Counted from the first letter of the stretch, positions 17,904 through 28,597 are shown. The stretch: DNA of 64,000 nt from Brevundimonas sp. Root1279 (GCF_001425945.1 NZ_LMEB01000006.1:1-64000); one strand, 5' to 3'. Made by a program: numbers and translations. Notes: generated by a model from the letters alone, not told the origin.

Positions 17904-18692
17904 CACATCTGGCGGGCACATCGCCAGCAGGGTGCCGATCGGCGCCGCCAGCGTCTCCTTACTCGGCGGACCCGACACAAGACTGACCTCGAGTGCGCCC
18001 ACGGCCACGGCCAGGCGTGAGTCCGACGCCTTCATGGCGATGGATTTCAACGTCGAGGCCTGCTCGCGGATCGAGCGCGCGGCCTGCGGAGGGTCGTTGT
18101 CGAATTGGTCCAGCGCCGCCGCAAGGATGCGCATGCACTGATCCTTGGCAGCCGCGAGCGCCGCGCTGCCGGTCGCCGCCTTGTCGGCGCGCCGCTTGCG
18201 CTCGCCGGAGAACTCCCCGGAGTTGAAGCGCCGCCGGTCGGGGCCGACGTAGCCGACCGCCTCGACCCAGTCGCGCGGCTTGGTGGCGACGTTCTCGACT
18301 CGCTTCAGCAGGTCGGCGCTTGTGAAAGGCTTGCGCAGGAATTCGTGCACGCCGCAGTCGCGAGCGCCCAGGATCGAGGTCGCGGTCGCGTCGGCCGTCA
18401 CCATGATGATCGGCGCGCGCCGGCAGTCCATGTTCGAGCGACGGATCTCTCTCACGAGCGACTCGCCGTCCAGGCCGTCGCCGCCGCGCTCCGTGAAGAC
18501 GATGCATGGCTCCAGCGCCGCCGCCTTCTCCAGGGCTCGCTCCTCGCTCGTCTCGACCACGATCTGCGCCGCGCCCAGACCCTTGATGATCTCGACCAGC
18601 GTACGCGCGGCATGGGGGTTCGGATCGACGATCAGAACGCGCTGCAGAACGGGCTGCAACTTCGCCAGGACGCGACGATCGACAGCAAACAA
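17889..18692 (-). CDS. receiver-domain protein with Glu in place of the phosphoacceptor Asp
   Basis: A 267-residue protein. Residues 18-135 form a receiver fold (VLIVDPNPHAARTL, PIIMVTA with Thr99, FLRKPF with Lys121). The phosphoacceptor position reads IVFTERGGDGLDG, placing Glu68 where Asp is expected, and the usual acidic pair is reduced to Asp23 (VDP). Phosphorylation is therefore unlikely; Glu may mimic the active state. The motif VGPDRRRF follows, then a mainly helical C-terminal domain (about 165-267) that I cannot assign. No DNA-binding domain is evident. It is convergent with rpoH and lies downstream of purA in the same direction, so it could act as a protein-interaction switch. Confidence 0.85.
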   Translation of the reverse strand: MFAVDRRVLAKLQPVLQRVLIVDPNPHAARTLVEIIKGLGAAQIVVETSEERALEKAAALEPCIVFTERGGDGLDGESLVREIRRSNMDCRRAPIIMVTADATATSILGARDCGVHEFLRKPFTSADLLKRVENVATKPRDWVEAVGYVGPDRRRFNSGEFSGERKRRADKAATGSAALAAAKDQCMRILAAALDQFDNDPPQAARSIREQASTLKSIAMKASDSRLAVAVGALEVSLVSGPPSKETLAAPIGTLLAMCPPDVKKAG

Positions 18693-18721
18693 GACTGAAC
18701 CCTCCAGAAGAGCCCGACATG

Positions 18722-18741
18722 CTTAACCGCCGCGGGTTAAG
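18722..18741. other. CTTAACC / GGTTAAG inverted repeat
   Basis: CTTAACC (18722-18728) and GGTTAAG (18735-18741) form a perfect 7 bp inverted repeat, 30 bp upstream of the receiver gene start and 25 bp after the purA stop. The TTAA halves are 10 bases apart, not the 7 of a CtrA box. It may be an operator or an RNA hairpin. Confidence 0.35.
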
Positions 18742-18765
18742 GCCCCTTGAACGCTGGGGTTTTGC

Positions 18766-20061
<1,296 letters not shown>

Positions 20062-20103
20062 GGTTCACTCTCCGCTGGTCCGGCTTCCGGAATGCGGGCG
20101 CAG

Positions 20104-20111
20104 CCTATAGC
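20104..20111 (-). promoter_or_regulatory. possible -10 element of purA promoter
   Basis: On the minus strand GCTATAGG matches GCTANAWC at seven of eight positions. It lies 43 bp upstream of the TTG start in the 85 bp between serC and purA. No convincing TTGACG is seen at the expected distance. Confidence 0.35.
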
Positions 20112-20146
20112 GGGGGAATCGCCGGGTGTCGTCCTAGCTGGGAGGA

Positions 20147-21310
20147 TTATTCCGCCGGGACCGTCTCGAACGCCGCCTCGAAGGCCCAGTCCAGCCACGG
20201 GGCCAGGGCCTCGATGTCCGCCGTATCGACCGTGCACCCGCACCAGACGCGCAGGCCCGCCGGGGCGTTGCGGTGGCTCTCGATGTCGAAGGCCGCGCCG
20301 GCGTCCTCGACCAGGGCCTTCATCCGCGTCACCAGCGCCCGTCGCCCGTCGTCGTCCATCGCCGCCAGGCGCGGATCGACGATCTTCAGGCAGACCGAGG
20401 TGGTCGAGCGGATCTCCGGCGTTTCGGCCAGGTACTCAACCCAGGGAGTCCGCCGCACCCAGGCGTCCAGCGCCGCGGCGTTGGCCTCGGTGCGGGCGAT
20501 CAGCGCGTCCAGTCCGCCGACCGACAGCCCCCATTCGACGCCATCGATCCAGTCCTCGATCGTCCAGACCGAGAAGGTGTTGATCATCGACCCCGACGCC
20601 AGCGTCCGGTCGAAGCCCTTGCCGTCGCGCAGGCGCAGCACCTTCGGAATGGCCCTCGGCGGCTCATACCCGTCCAGCCGCGCCACGGCCTTCGGCGAGA
20701 GCGCCGCCACACCCAGCCCGGCCTCGCCGCCCAGCGCCTTCTGGAAGCTGAACGTCACCACATCCAGCTTGTCGAACGGCAGCGGCATGGCGAAGGCCGC
20801 CGAGGTCGCGTCGCAGATGACGATCCCCTCGCGGTCGTCCGCGATCCATTCCGCCCCCGGTGCCTTCACACCCGAGGTCGTGCCATTCCAGGGGAAGACC
20901 AGGTCCTTCTTGGGATCGACCTTCGACACGTCCGGGAACTGCCCCCACGGCGCGGTCAGCACCTCGGGCTCCAGCTTCAGGTGGTCGCGTATGTCGGTGG
21001 CCCAGACCTGGCCGAAATTCTCGAAGGCCAGCACCTGCACAGGCCGTTCGCCCAGCATCGACCACAGCGCCGCTTCGACGGCTCCCGTGTCCGAGCCCGG
21101 AAGATAGACCATCTGCCAGTCCGCCGGGACCTGCAGCAGCTCCCGCGTCAGCCGCAGCCCATGGGCGAACCGCTCGACCACCTCCGGCGCGCGGATGCCG
21201 CGGCCCAGCAGCTCATGTGGAATGGCCTGGCTGGACCAGCCTGGCCGTTTGGCGGTCGGGCCGGCTGAGAACCACGGGCGGGCGGGCTTCACATTGGGCC
21301 GACCAGCCAT
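20147..21310 (-). CDS. serC: phosphoserine aminotransferase
   Basis: A 387-residue PLP enzyme transferring the amino group of glutamate to 3-phosphohydroxypyruvate in serine synthesis. It is of the longer alphaproteobacterial type (N-terminus NVKPARPWFSAGPTAKRPGW). Visible motifs are YLPGSDTGAVEAALWSMLG, FPWNGTTSGVK, ICDATSAAFAM and the PLP Lys in TFSFQKALGGEAG. Its ATG overlaps the stop of the DnaJ-like gene (TAATG), so the two are coupled. serA is not in this window. Confidence 0.95.
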   Translation of the reverse strand: MAGRPNVKPARPWFSAGPTAKRPGWSSQAIPHELLGRGIRAPEVVERFAHGLRLTRELLQVPADWQMVYLPGSDTGAVEAALWSMLGERPVQVLAFENFGQVWATDIRDHLKLEPEVLTAPWGQFPDVSKVDPKKDLVFPWNGTTSGVKAPGAEWIADDREGIVICDATSAAFAMPLPFDKLDVVTFSFQKALGGEAGLGVAALSPKAVARLDGYEPPRAIPKVLRLRDGKGFDRTLASGSMINTFSVWTIEDWIDGVEWGLSVGGLDALIARTEANAAALDAWVRRTPWVEYLAETPEIRSTTSVCLKIVDPRLAAMDDDGRRALVTRMKALVEDAGAAFDIESHRNAPAGLRVWCGCTVDTADIEALAPWLDWAFEAAFETVPAE

Positions 21311-22230
21311 TAGCCGCGCCCCTTGGCGCGCAGATCTTCCGCCAGTTTCGTCAACGCCTCGTCTCCCCCCTCGGGCAACATCACCATCAGCTTGGCCAGT
21401 AGGTCCCCCCGCTTGCCGCCGACCGCCGCCCCGCGCCCCTTCAGGCGCAGCACCTTGCCCGAGTTGGAACCCGCCGGAATGGTCATGTTGACCGTCCCCT
21501 CGGGCGTTCGCACCGGAACCTTGCCGCCCAGCACAGCGTCCACAAACGGGACCGGCAGGTCCATGGTCAGGTCCGCCCCGGACAGGGTGAACACCGGGTG
21601 CGGCGCGATCTTCAGGGTGATTAGGGCGTCGCCGGCCTCGCTACGCCCCGAGGCCCCCGGCGCACCCTGGCCGCGAAGGCGGATCGTCTGTCCGTCCGCC
21701 GCGCCCTTCGGGATGGTCACGTCCAGCGTGCGACCGTCCGAGAACTGGATCCGCCGCGTCGTCCCCGCGATGGCGTCCTCCAGGCTGATGTCCAGGGTCG
21801 CCTTGACGTCCTGCCCGCGGGTCATGCCTTGGCCGCCGAAGCCGCCTCGGGCCCCGCCCGGTCTCGCTCCGCCGCCGAACATGCCGCCGAACAGCTCGTC
21901 CAGGTCGATGTTCTCGAAGCCCCCGGCGCCGCCCCGACCCTGCTGGCCGAACGGATTGCCGCCGGCCCGACCGCCGCCTCCGCCGCCGAAACCGCGAAAC
22001 TGCTCGCGCCCGTCGGCGTCGATCTCGCCGCGGTCGTATTTGGCGCGCTTCTCGGCGTCGCCCAGCAGGTCGAAGGCCGCGGTCACGCGCTTGAAGCGCT
22101 CGTCGGCCTCACGGTTTCCCGGGTTCTTGTCGGGATGGAGCTCCTTGGCGAGTTTGCGGAACGCCTTCTTGATCTCGTCCGCGCTCGCGCCCTTCGAAAC
22201 GCCCAGTTCCTTGTAGGGATCGCCGGCCAC
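21310..22230 (-). CDS. DnaJ/CbpA-type co-chaperone
   Basis: A 306-residue class II J-protein from GTG 22230, with CAGGAG upstream. The J domain (1-70) has YKELGVSKGASADEIKKAFR and HPD at 32-34. A Gly/Phe-rich linker follows (FGGGGGGRAGGNPFGQQG), then the DnaJ C-terminal substrate-binding domains (KATLDISLEDAIAG, IRLRGQGAPG, VPVRTPEG, LRLKGRG). No zinc-finger CxxCxGxG repeats are present, which separates it from canonical DnaJ. It would stimulate DnaK. It overlaps serC and follows the last GTA gene by 86 bp on the same strand, so GTA read-through could reach it. Confidence 0.93.
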   Translation of the reverse strand: MAGDPYKELGVSKGASADEIKKAFRKLAKELHPDKNPGNREADERFKRVTAAFDLLGDAEKRAKYDRGEIDADGREQFRGFGGGGGGRAGGNPFGQQGRGGAGGFENIDLDELFGGMFGGGARPGGARGGFGGQGMTRGQDVKATLDISLEDAIAGTTRRIQFSDGRTLDVTIPKGAADGQTIRLRGQGAPGASGRSEAGDALITLKIAPHPVFTLSGADLTMDLPVPFVDAVLGGKVPVRTPEGTVNMTIPAGSNSGKVLRLKGRGAAVGGKRGDLLAKLMVMLPEGGDEALTKLAEDLRAKGRG

Positions 22231-22316
22231 GTTCGAGTCTGCTCCTGCCTAAGGGGTACGTTCGTCAGTTAGGCCATTCATGCCGCAGCGCAAAGGCGCA
22301 CCGACCGATTTCGTCG

Positions 22317-25300
22317 TCACCCCAGTGGAGCAACCGCCTCCTCGCCCCAACCATGGCCCTCGCCCCACTGCGCCACGGCCACGATAGCCCCGCCGTCCGG
22401 GCCGTCCGGAAAATCCGCCTCGACCCACGCCGCCGGATATTCCGCGCCCGGCGCCTCTGCCTCGAAGACCCGCCTCACCTCCGCGCCGTCCAGCACTCGC
22501 ACCCGAAAACGCATCGCATCCGACGCCGCGGGCTCCCCCTCCCACCGGTCGCCGTCGATGCGGGACCGGGGAATCCAGCTCAGCGTGCGACCCCCGCTCG
22601 CCGGCGCACGAACCCGCAGATGCGCCGGGCTCCACGGCCGCCCGTGACGTCCTGTCGGCGCATAAGATATCTCTCGCACCCCGAACCCGCCGATGGCCGC
22701 GCCCGCAGGACCCGCGCGCCAGATCAGCGGCGCGCCCACCTCGCCACCCGTCGCCTCCACCCGCGCCAGCTTCCGATCGAGGACGACCACCAGCGCGCCG
22801 TCCGTCGACCCGGCCGCCGTCGCAGCCTCGGTTCCTTGCTGTCCGCGCAGCAGGCCGCTCAGCCGCCAGCTCCCATCCGGCTCCAGCTGCGCCGTGCGGT
22901 GCTGCAGTATCTCCCAGCCCGCGGCCGTCTCCACCGCCAGGGCGTTCGCCCCGGCCAGCACCGCCGCCGTCGAGCGGCTCTCCGGCGCCGCTCCCTCGAA
23001 GCGGACGCATAGGCTGTTGGTCTCGTCCCACCGATAGACCAGCCCGGGCTCCAGCGCCCCGACCAGTCGCCCCACCGTCGCCGGTTCCCGCGCCTCGCCG
23101 CGGGGCGTCAGGGCGTCGACCGCGACCCCGGCGCTGATCGCCATGGGTCGCCACGGGTCCGCCGCGACCACGGCGATCGGCCGCGCGTCAGCCTCTGATC
23201 CCGCCAGCGGCGGCAGTTCGACGATCCTCAGGAACGGCGCGCCCGCCACGCCGACCGGCTCGCCCGCCGTCGGCCGGCTTCCATCCTCGCCGACCCGCAC
23301 CCGTGACAGCGGCTCCAGCACCAGCGACGGCGCCTCGTCCAGCTCCGCCCGCGCCGCGCGCCAGTCCCGCCCGTCCAGCGAGACGACGTCGCCCGGCTCG
23401 ATACGCAGCGCCTCCAGCGGCCCCAGCCGCACCGTTCGCGTCTCGCCGAAGAACTCCAGCGCCCGCTCCGCCGCCGCCCGCGCCAGGGCGTCGGCGCACA
23501 CCGCCGGCAGATCGAGGTCGAGCCCGCCGCCCTCCCCGTCGCCGCGCACCGTCGCCGTGCCGGTCTGATAATCCGCCGACCCTTCGATGTAGCGCACCCG
23601 CGCCACCGCCGGTCGCGCCTCCAGCTCCCGATCCATCTGCTGGCTGGCGCCGGTGTCCGGCAGCGCCAGCGCCTCGGCATCCAGCGCGACCCGGTCCGCA
23701 TCCGCGCCCACGATCGCCACCCGCCCACGGCGCTCAGCCGCCGCCAGGCCCAGCCCCGCCAGCAGCGGCTCCAACGCATCCCGGACCGGCATCGGCCGGT
23801 CGATGACATAGCCGTGGATCGCGCCGTCGACGGCCCCGATCTCGAACGCGTCTTCGCCCAGGCCGCCGCGCATCAGCACCGCCGCGATCAGATCTTCGGT
23901 CTCGCCGTCCAGCCGCCCGTTCAGCCAATGCCCGGTGCGCCAGGCCCCGGCGTCGGCCCAGACCTCCCCCCGCGCCGGAAACGCCGGCCACGGCCGCGCG
24001 TCCCAGCACCAGACGTCCGCCGCCGCCAGCATCGGCCCGCCGTAGACCTCCGACACCGGATTGTTGGCCGGCTCGGCGAAATGCCCCAGCACCGCCTCCA
24101 GCGCGCGCCGCTGCATGCGGTCATCCCGAGCCCCGGTCGAATGCGGCGGCAGGGCGCTCTCGGCGCTCTTGGGGTCCTGGAACAGGTTTGGCGCATTGGC
24201 CCCGCGATCCACCGCCGCGCAGCCGAACTCGGTGAGCCGGATCGGCTTCATGCCCGGAACCCAGGCCGTCGGCGTCGCCGTCCGTACGCCGGCGATGCGG
24301 TCGTGGTGCGCCTGGCTCCACCAACCCGTCAGGTCCTTCGAGCGATACAGCCAGTGCTCGCCATGGGCCCCGTCGCTGATCGGCGTGCGCACCTGCGCCG
24401 CCCGCTCCCCCTCGGACGCGTAGTACCAGTCGAAATTCTCGCCGCCTGCGACCTGCGCCGCCAGATAGTCCCGCGCGTCCGGCCCGGCGTACTCCGCCGC
24501 ATCGACGCCGCCGTCCCCCGCCCGCCAGTCGCCCAGCGGCGCGTACCAGTCGATCCCGACGTAATCGATGGCCGGGTCGGCCCACAGCGGATCCAGGTGA
24601 AACACCACGTCCGCCCCGTCGTGCCGCCCGAAATACTCCGACCAGTCCGCTGCATAGCTCAGCTTCACATCGGGCCCGACTACCGTCCGGCACTCCCCCG
24701 CCAGCGCCCTCAGCTGCGCCACCGCCGGAAAAGCGCCGCCGGCGTCCCGTGTCCAGGTCAGCCCTCGCATCTCGGAGCCGATCAACAGCCCGTCCGCCCT
24801 GGTCTCCGCCGCCAGCGCCGCATAGTGCAGCGCCAGCCGCCGCAGCCCCCAACCGTCCGCCTCGCCGAACAGCAACGCCGCATCGCCCGCCGCGTCAGCC
24901 CCGTCGCGCCCCCGCACCCGACCGCGCCACGGATAGGGCGCCTGCTCGCCGCCGCCGTACGGATCCTCCAGCCCATTCCCGGGCGGCACGTCCATGAACA
25001 GGAACGGATAGAGCGTCACCTCCAGCCCGCGCGCTTTCAGCTCGGCCACGGCCTGCCGGACAGCCTCGTCCGAGGGCGTGCCGCCATAGGCCGGGCCGCC
25101 GCCGCTCTGCGAGATCAGATGCGCCCCGTCCCGGTCCAGCCCGGCGACCGACCAGTCCAGCGGCTCCGTGCGCTTGTCACGGCTTTCGACACCCGGCCGC
25201 ACCCGGCAATACGCCGCCCTCAGGTCATCGCCGAACCAGCCGATCACCAGACTGACCCGCTTCAGGTTCGGAGCCTGGGCCTGCAGCTGGTCCAGCGAGA

Positions 25301-26030
25301 TCACCAGATCCGTACGCCCATCGCCGCCGTTCAGGTTCTCGACCTGGCTTCCGGTCAATCCCTCGCGGCGCACCACGCCCTCGGTGGCCAGCACGAACTC
25401 GCCTGCGCCGGGGATCAGGCAGACGCCCTCCAGCCGATCCTCCAGCCGCCCCTCGCCCCGCGCTCGCCGAAACACCTCAAAACTCAGCTGCGGCACACGA
25501 TTGCCGTACGGGCCCAGCGGCAGGTCCTCGAACACCACATAGGCCGTGCCGCGGTAGGCCGGCGCCGCGCCCTCGATCGCCTCGATCACCGGATCGGGCG
25601 TCTGGTCCGCCTCGCCGCGGTGCACCCGCATGGCGACCCCGGCCAGGTTCATCGGCTGCCCGTCCGCCCAGACCCGGCCGATCCCGTCGATCGCGCCCTC
25701 GCACAACGCCACGGCGAAGCTCAGGCTGTAGCCGTACTCCACCGTTCGCGGCCCGCCCTTGCCGCCCGAAGAGGTCTTGCGGCTCTCGCTGAAGCGCGCC
25801 GCCCAGATCACCTGCCCGGCCAGCCGCGCCCGTCCGAACACGCAGGCCATCGGCGCACCCTCGCCCGTGCCCTGCACCTTCAGCCCGTCCAGCCGCGGCC
25901 CCTTCTGCCGCGCCGGCTCCAGTGAAGCGACCACGCGCTGGTCGATCATGCTGCCGATGGTCGAGCCGATCACTCGCCCGATCGGCCCGCCGATGGAGCC
26001 GCCGACCTCGCTCAGAATGACCTGCGCCAT
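22317..26030 (-). CDS. GTA g15: baseplate megatron / host-specificity tail-tip protein
   Basis: A 1237-residue protein starting MAQVILSEVGGSIGGPIGRVIGS; the ATG shares one base with the stop of g14 (TGATG), excluding an upstream in-frame extension. It has the GTA TIM-barrel-like domain (about 400-700; IDYVGIDWYAPLGDWR, WVPGMKPIRLTEFGCAAVDRGAN), followed by phage tail-tip beta domains and a C-terminal region. In RcGTA the homologue forms the tail tip and contacts the recipient cell. The glycoside-hydrolase-like barrel may act on surface polysaccharide or peptidoglycan; that is family inference. It is the last gene of the GTA cluster and is full length. Confidence 0.95.
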   Translation of the reverse strand: MAQVILSEVGGSIGGPIGRVIGSTIGSMIDQRVVASLEPARQKGPRLDGLKVQGTGEGAPMACVFGRARLAGQVIWAARFSESRKTSSGGKGGPRTVEYGYSLSFAVALCEGAIDGIGRVWADGQPMNLAGVAMRVHRGEADQTPDPVIEAIEGAAPAYRGTAYVVFEDLPLGPYGNRVPQLSFEVFRRARGEGRLEDRLEGVCLIPGAGEFVLATEGVVRREGLTGSQVENLNGGDGRTDLVISLDQLQAQAPNLKRVSLVIGWFGDDLRAAYCRVRPGVESRDKRTEPLDWSVAGLDRDGAHLISQSGGGPAYGGTPSDEAVRQAVAELKARGLEVTLYPFLFMDVPPGNGLEDPYGGGEQAPYPWRGRVRGRDGADAAGDAALLFGEADGWGLRRLALHYAALAAETRADGLLIGSEMRGLTWTRDAGGAFPAVAQLRALAGECRTVVGPDVKLSYAADWSEYFGRHDGADVVFHLDPLWADPAIDYVGIDWYAPLGDWRAGDGGVDAAEYAGPDARDYLAAQVAGGENFDWYYASEGERAAQVRTPISDGAHGEHWLYRSKDLTGWWSQAHHDRIAGVRTATPTAWVPGMKPIRLTEFGCAAVDRGANAPNLFQDPKSAESALPPHSTGARDDRMQRRALEAVLGHFAEPANNPVSEVYGGPMLAAADVWCWDARPWPAFPARGEVWADAGAWRTGHWLNGRLDGETEDLIAAVLMRGGLGEDAFEIGAVDGAIHGYVIDRPMPVRDALEPLLAGLGLAAAERRGRVAIVGADADRVALDAEALALPDTGASQQMDRELEARPAVARVRYIEGSADYQTGTATVRGDGEGGGLDLDLPAVCADALARAAAERALEFFGETRTVRLGPLEALRIEPGDVVSLDGRDWRAARAELDEAPSLVLEPLSRVRVGEDGSRPTAGEPVGVAGAPFLRIVELPPLAGSEADARPIAVVAADPWRPMAISAGVAVDALTPRGEAREPATVGRLVGALEPGLVYRWDETNSLCVRFEGAAPESRSTAAVLAGANALAVETAAGWEILQHRTAQLEPDGSWRLSGLLRGQQGTEAATAAGSTDGALVVVLDRKLARVEATGGEVGAPLIWRAGPAGAAIGGFGVREISYAPTGRHGRPWSPAHLRVRAPASGGRTLSWIPRSRIDGDRWEGEPAASDAMRFRVRVLDGAEVRRVFEAEAPGAEYPAAWVEADFPDGPDGGAIVAVAQWGEGHGWGEEAVAPLG

Positions 26031-26488
26031 CAGCCCGCCTCCGTCTCGGTCTCGGGCCAGGCGAAGGCGGCCGTCAGCCGGCGCCGCCACCAGGTCCCCA
26101 TCCAACTCTCCACCACCGCCCGCCCCCAGTAGGCGTGGATCATCCGCGGCTCGCCGCCCCCAGCCAGCGCCCCCTCGCTCAGGATCGCGCAGTGCTTGGC
26201 CGGCGCGCCGGGGGCCATGCGGAACAGCAGCACGTCCCCCGGCTGCGCTCGTTCGAGCGGGATTTCCCGCAGCCAGCGCCGCGCCGCCAGCAACAGCGTC
26301 TCCTCGCCCCCGACCTCGGCCCAGTCAGGCCGGTATGGCGGCATCGTCTCCGGCTCGACCCCGACCAGCTCGCGCCAGACGCCGCGCACCAGTCCCAGGC
26401 AGTCCGCGCCTCCGGCCTTCAGACTCGCCTGGTGCCTGTAGGGCGTGCCCAGCCAGCTGCGGGCGATCTCCACGGCCCGCGCGTTCAT
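26030..26488 (-). CDS. GTA g14: NlpC/P60 cell-wall peptidase
   Basis: A 152-residue NlpC/P60 peptidase. The nucleophile Cys30 lies in GGADCLGLVRGVWREL and the His in APAKHCAILSEG, with a polar residue in the following strand. Its ATG overlaps the stop of g13 by four bases and its stop overlaps the g15 start. In RcGTA the homologue is a baseplate peptidase thought to open peptidoglycan during DNA delivery. The upstream in-frame extension is a shadow of g13 and is excluded. Confidence 0.95.
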   Translation of the reverse strand: MNARAVEIARSWLGTPYRHQASLKAGGADCLGLVRGVWRELVGVEPETMPPYRPDWAEVGGEETLLLAARRWLREIPLERAQPGDVLLFRMAPGAPAKHCAILSEGALAGGGEPRMIHAYWGRAVVESWMGTWWRRRLTAAFAWPETETEAG

Positions 26489-27138
26489 CGCCGGCTCCCG
26501 CCGTCGTTGCGCCCGCCCTCGAGCGGCGCCGCGACGATGAAATCGTCCCCGGGAATGTCCGGAAAGCTCCGGAAATTCACGCCGTTGGCGAAGCTCCCGA
26601 CACAGGTCGCCCAGCGCTTGTCGCAACTCGCGCCGGGGAAGTCGGCCAGGTCCACCCCACACCGCCCGTCGCCGAGCTGTGCATCGCAGTCGCGGCCATA
26701 GGTTCGGCCCACCACCCGCGACAGCGCCGCCAGCGGCCCCTCCAGCTCGGCGGTGAAGCCGCCGCCCTCCCGGCGGATCCGCGCCACCCGCCCGCCCCAC
26801 AGCCGCACCCGCAGGTCCGGCCGCCGCCAGTCCACCCGCCACAGCGCGATCGCCGCCCGATCGTACAGACCCGCGTCGATGTCCGCCTCGGTCAGAGCCG
26901 CGTCGTCCAGCCCGCCGGCCGCCGCCGCCGTCCCCGCACTCAACCCGACCGCACCTTCCGCGGCCCCGGCGGTCCAGCCGCTCGCCGCCCGGCAGACGGT
27001 CCCCTCGATCTCCAGGTCGCAGTCGTGGTCGGTGAAGCCCAGAACCGCGCCATCGGCCCGCGTCAGCAGCCAGGCATGGCACAGGGTCGCGGCGCCGCTC
27101 TCGATGCGCGCCGCCATCTCCTCAGGAACCACCCGCAT
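26485..27138 (-). CDS. GTA g13: baseplate hub protein (DUF2163)
   Basis: A 217-residue protein of the DUF2163/TIGR02218 phage family. The N-terminus MAARIESGAATLCHAWLLTRADG and the C-terminal FRSFPDIPGDDFI are typical. A Cys cluster (RDCDAQLGDGRCG, ASCDKRWATC) would suit a metal or Fe-S site, as in related tail hub proteins. It overlaps g12 by one base at its start and g14 by four at its end. It connects the tail tube end to the megatron in the RcGTA particle. Confidence 0.93.
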   Translation of the reverse strand: MRVVPEEMAARIESGAATLCHAWLLTRADGAVLGFTDHDCDLEIEGTVCRAASGWTAGAAEGAVGLSAGTAAAAGGLDDAALTEADIDAGLYDRAAIALWRVDWRRPDLRVRLWGGRVARIRREGGGFTAELEGPLAALSRVVGRTYGRDCDAQLGDGRCGVDLADFPGASCDKRWATCVGSFANGVNFRSFPDIPGDDFIVAAPLEGGRNDGGSRR

Positions 27139-27767
27139 CAGACCCGCATCTCGATCAGCGGCGCGGCGGCCATGCGTCCGGCCGCGAAGCTCTCCAGCGT
27201 CACCTCGATGCGGTCGGTGTCGAAGCGCACCGGCGTGTCGAACTCGAACCCGGCCGTCACCGCCTCGCCCGCGCCCGGGGCCGCCGCCAGCGTCACCAGA
27301 CCCGTCGTCGGATCGACGGAGAACACGTCCGCCGCCAGCTCGCTTCCGTCGACCGCGATCCGCACCGTCCCCTCGACGGGCTTGGCGATCACCCGTTCGG
27401 CCGCGGTCTCATCCTCGCCATACCGCTTTCTCAGCGGGAAGCTCATTCGCGTCCCGTCGCCCTCGCCCAGCACCTGATCCAGCGCCGTGGTCGCGGCGCC
27501 CGGCGCGCACGACTTGAAGTCCGCGAAGTCCCTGAACCGGAACCCGTACAGCCGCCCCCGCCGCGCCTCGAAGAAGCCGGTCAGCGCCGCCATGTCGTCC
27601 AGCGACCTCAAGTTCGCCCCGATCAGATAGCGCCGCCGCCCCGCCGCCCACGGCGTCGAGCGCCGTTCGAAGCCCGACGCCAGCGTCACCACCTCGGTGC
27701 GCCGCTCAACGCCTCCGGTCGACCCGAACGCCAGACGCGCGGGCAGCCTCACCTCGTGAAAGGCCAT
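27138..27767 (-). CDS. GTA g12: distal tail protein (DUF2460)
   Basis: A 209-residue protein of the DUF2460/TIGR02217 family. Markers are FHEVRLPARLAFGSTGG at the N-terminus, RRRYLIGANLRSLDDMAALTGFFEARRGRLYGFRFRD split across the middle, and the C-terminal FDTPVRFDTDRIEVTLE. AAGGAGA lies just upstream of the ATG. It is the first gene of the g12-g15 block: the next upstream DNA holds two plus-strand DUF805 genes instead of g11. This block therefore either has its own promoter or depends on read-through across about 1.5 kb. Confidence 0.94.
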   Translation of the reverse strand: MAFHEVRLPARLAFGSTGGVERRTEVVTLASGFERRSTPWAAGRRRYLIGANLRSLDDMAALTGFFEARRGRLYGFRFRDFADFKSCAPGAATTALDQVLGEGDGTRMSFPLRKRYGEDETAAERVIAKPVEGTVRIAVDGSELAADVFSVDPTTGLVTLAAAPGAGEAVTAGFEFDTPVRFDTDRIEVTLESFAAGRMAAAPLIEMRV

Positions 27768-27877
27768 GATGTCTCCTTGTAGGATTTCGCCGCCGCCGCT
27801 CGTTCAGACGCCACGGCTCGGCTTGTCTTTACGTCTCCCGCCGACCACGGTGCCGCGGCATCGGGGGAGTGTGATTC

Positions 27878-28537
27878 ATGCAGGGCGAGATCGTCAGCGT
27901 TGACGCCGTGACGGGCGACGGAAGGATTCTGGCGGCCGACGGACGGGAGCTCTCGTTCCGTGCCGCATCCTGCACCGCTCCCGTCGAGGTCGGCCAGTCG
28001 GTGGACTATGTCGAGATCGTCGGCGATGTCGCCGGGGAGATCACCCCGGCCGGCAAGGCCTTCCGCTTCGCCAAGCAGCGCCCTGCCCGCGCGCCTGGCG
28101 CCCTGGATTGGGGCTCGCTGTTCCTGACCTCCGAGGGCCGTCTTCGGCGCCTCCACTACTGGATCGGCATGGCCATTCTGCTGGTCGTCAGCCGTCTGCT
28201 CGGCCCCGTTCCGCTGATCGGCGCTGTCGTCGGCCTCGTGGCCTTCATCCTTTGCTTCGCCCTGCAGGCCCGGCGTCTGCGCGACATCGGCCAGAGCGCC
28301 TGGTGGCTGCTGATCCCGCTCGGCGTCTGGATCGCCGGCTGGTTCCTGACGATGAACGCCCTCCGCAACTTCTCTCCGGCGAGCTCACTCGGCATCCTCA
28401 GCCTCAGCTGGGCCACCCTCTTCGTCCCGGCCGTCATCGTGGTGCTCGGCCTCATCCCCGGCCAGCGAGGCCGCAACCGCTTCGGCCCGGACACCAAGCC
28501 CGCCCCGCCGGAAGCGACCGCCGCAACTTTCGCCTGA
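27878..28537 (+). CDS. DUF805 membrane protein with N-terminal OB/cold-shock-like domain (copy 1)
   Basis: A 219-residue protein. Residues 1-60 look like a small beta-barrel related to cold-shock domains (GEIVSVDAVTGDGRILAADG, VEVGQSVDY). From about 85 the DUF805 membrane domain follows, with four predicted helices, the motif ARRLRDIGQSAWW and the ending GQRGRNRFGPD. It is on the plus strand inside the minus-strand GTA cluster, between g12 and g11, next to a paralogue. DUF805 proteins are inner-membrane proteins of unknown function. Confidence 0.85.
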   Translation: MQGEIVSVDAVTGDGRILAADGRELSFRAASCTAPVEVGQSVDYVEIVGDVAGEITPAGKAFRFAKQRPARAPGALDWGSLFLTSEGRLRRLHYWIGMAILLVVSRLLGPVPLIGAVVGLVAFILCFALQARRLRDIGQSAWWLLIPLGVWIAGWFLTMNALRNFSPASSLGILSLSWATLFVPAVIVVLGLIPGQRGRNRFGPDTKPAPPEATAATFA

Positions 28538-28597
28538 AGCCACGCTTGCCTGTTCGAGCACCCGCGGTCAGAAGGCCGGCGCTAGGGGAGTTTTCCA

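Noticed and set aside
18723..18740. CtrA box upstream of the receiver gene
   Set aside because: The two TTAA halves are separated by 10 bases instead of 7.
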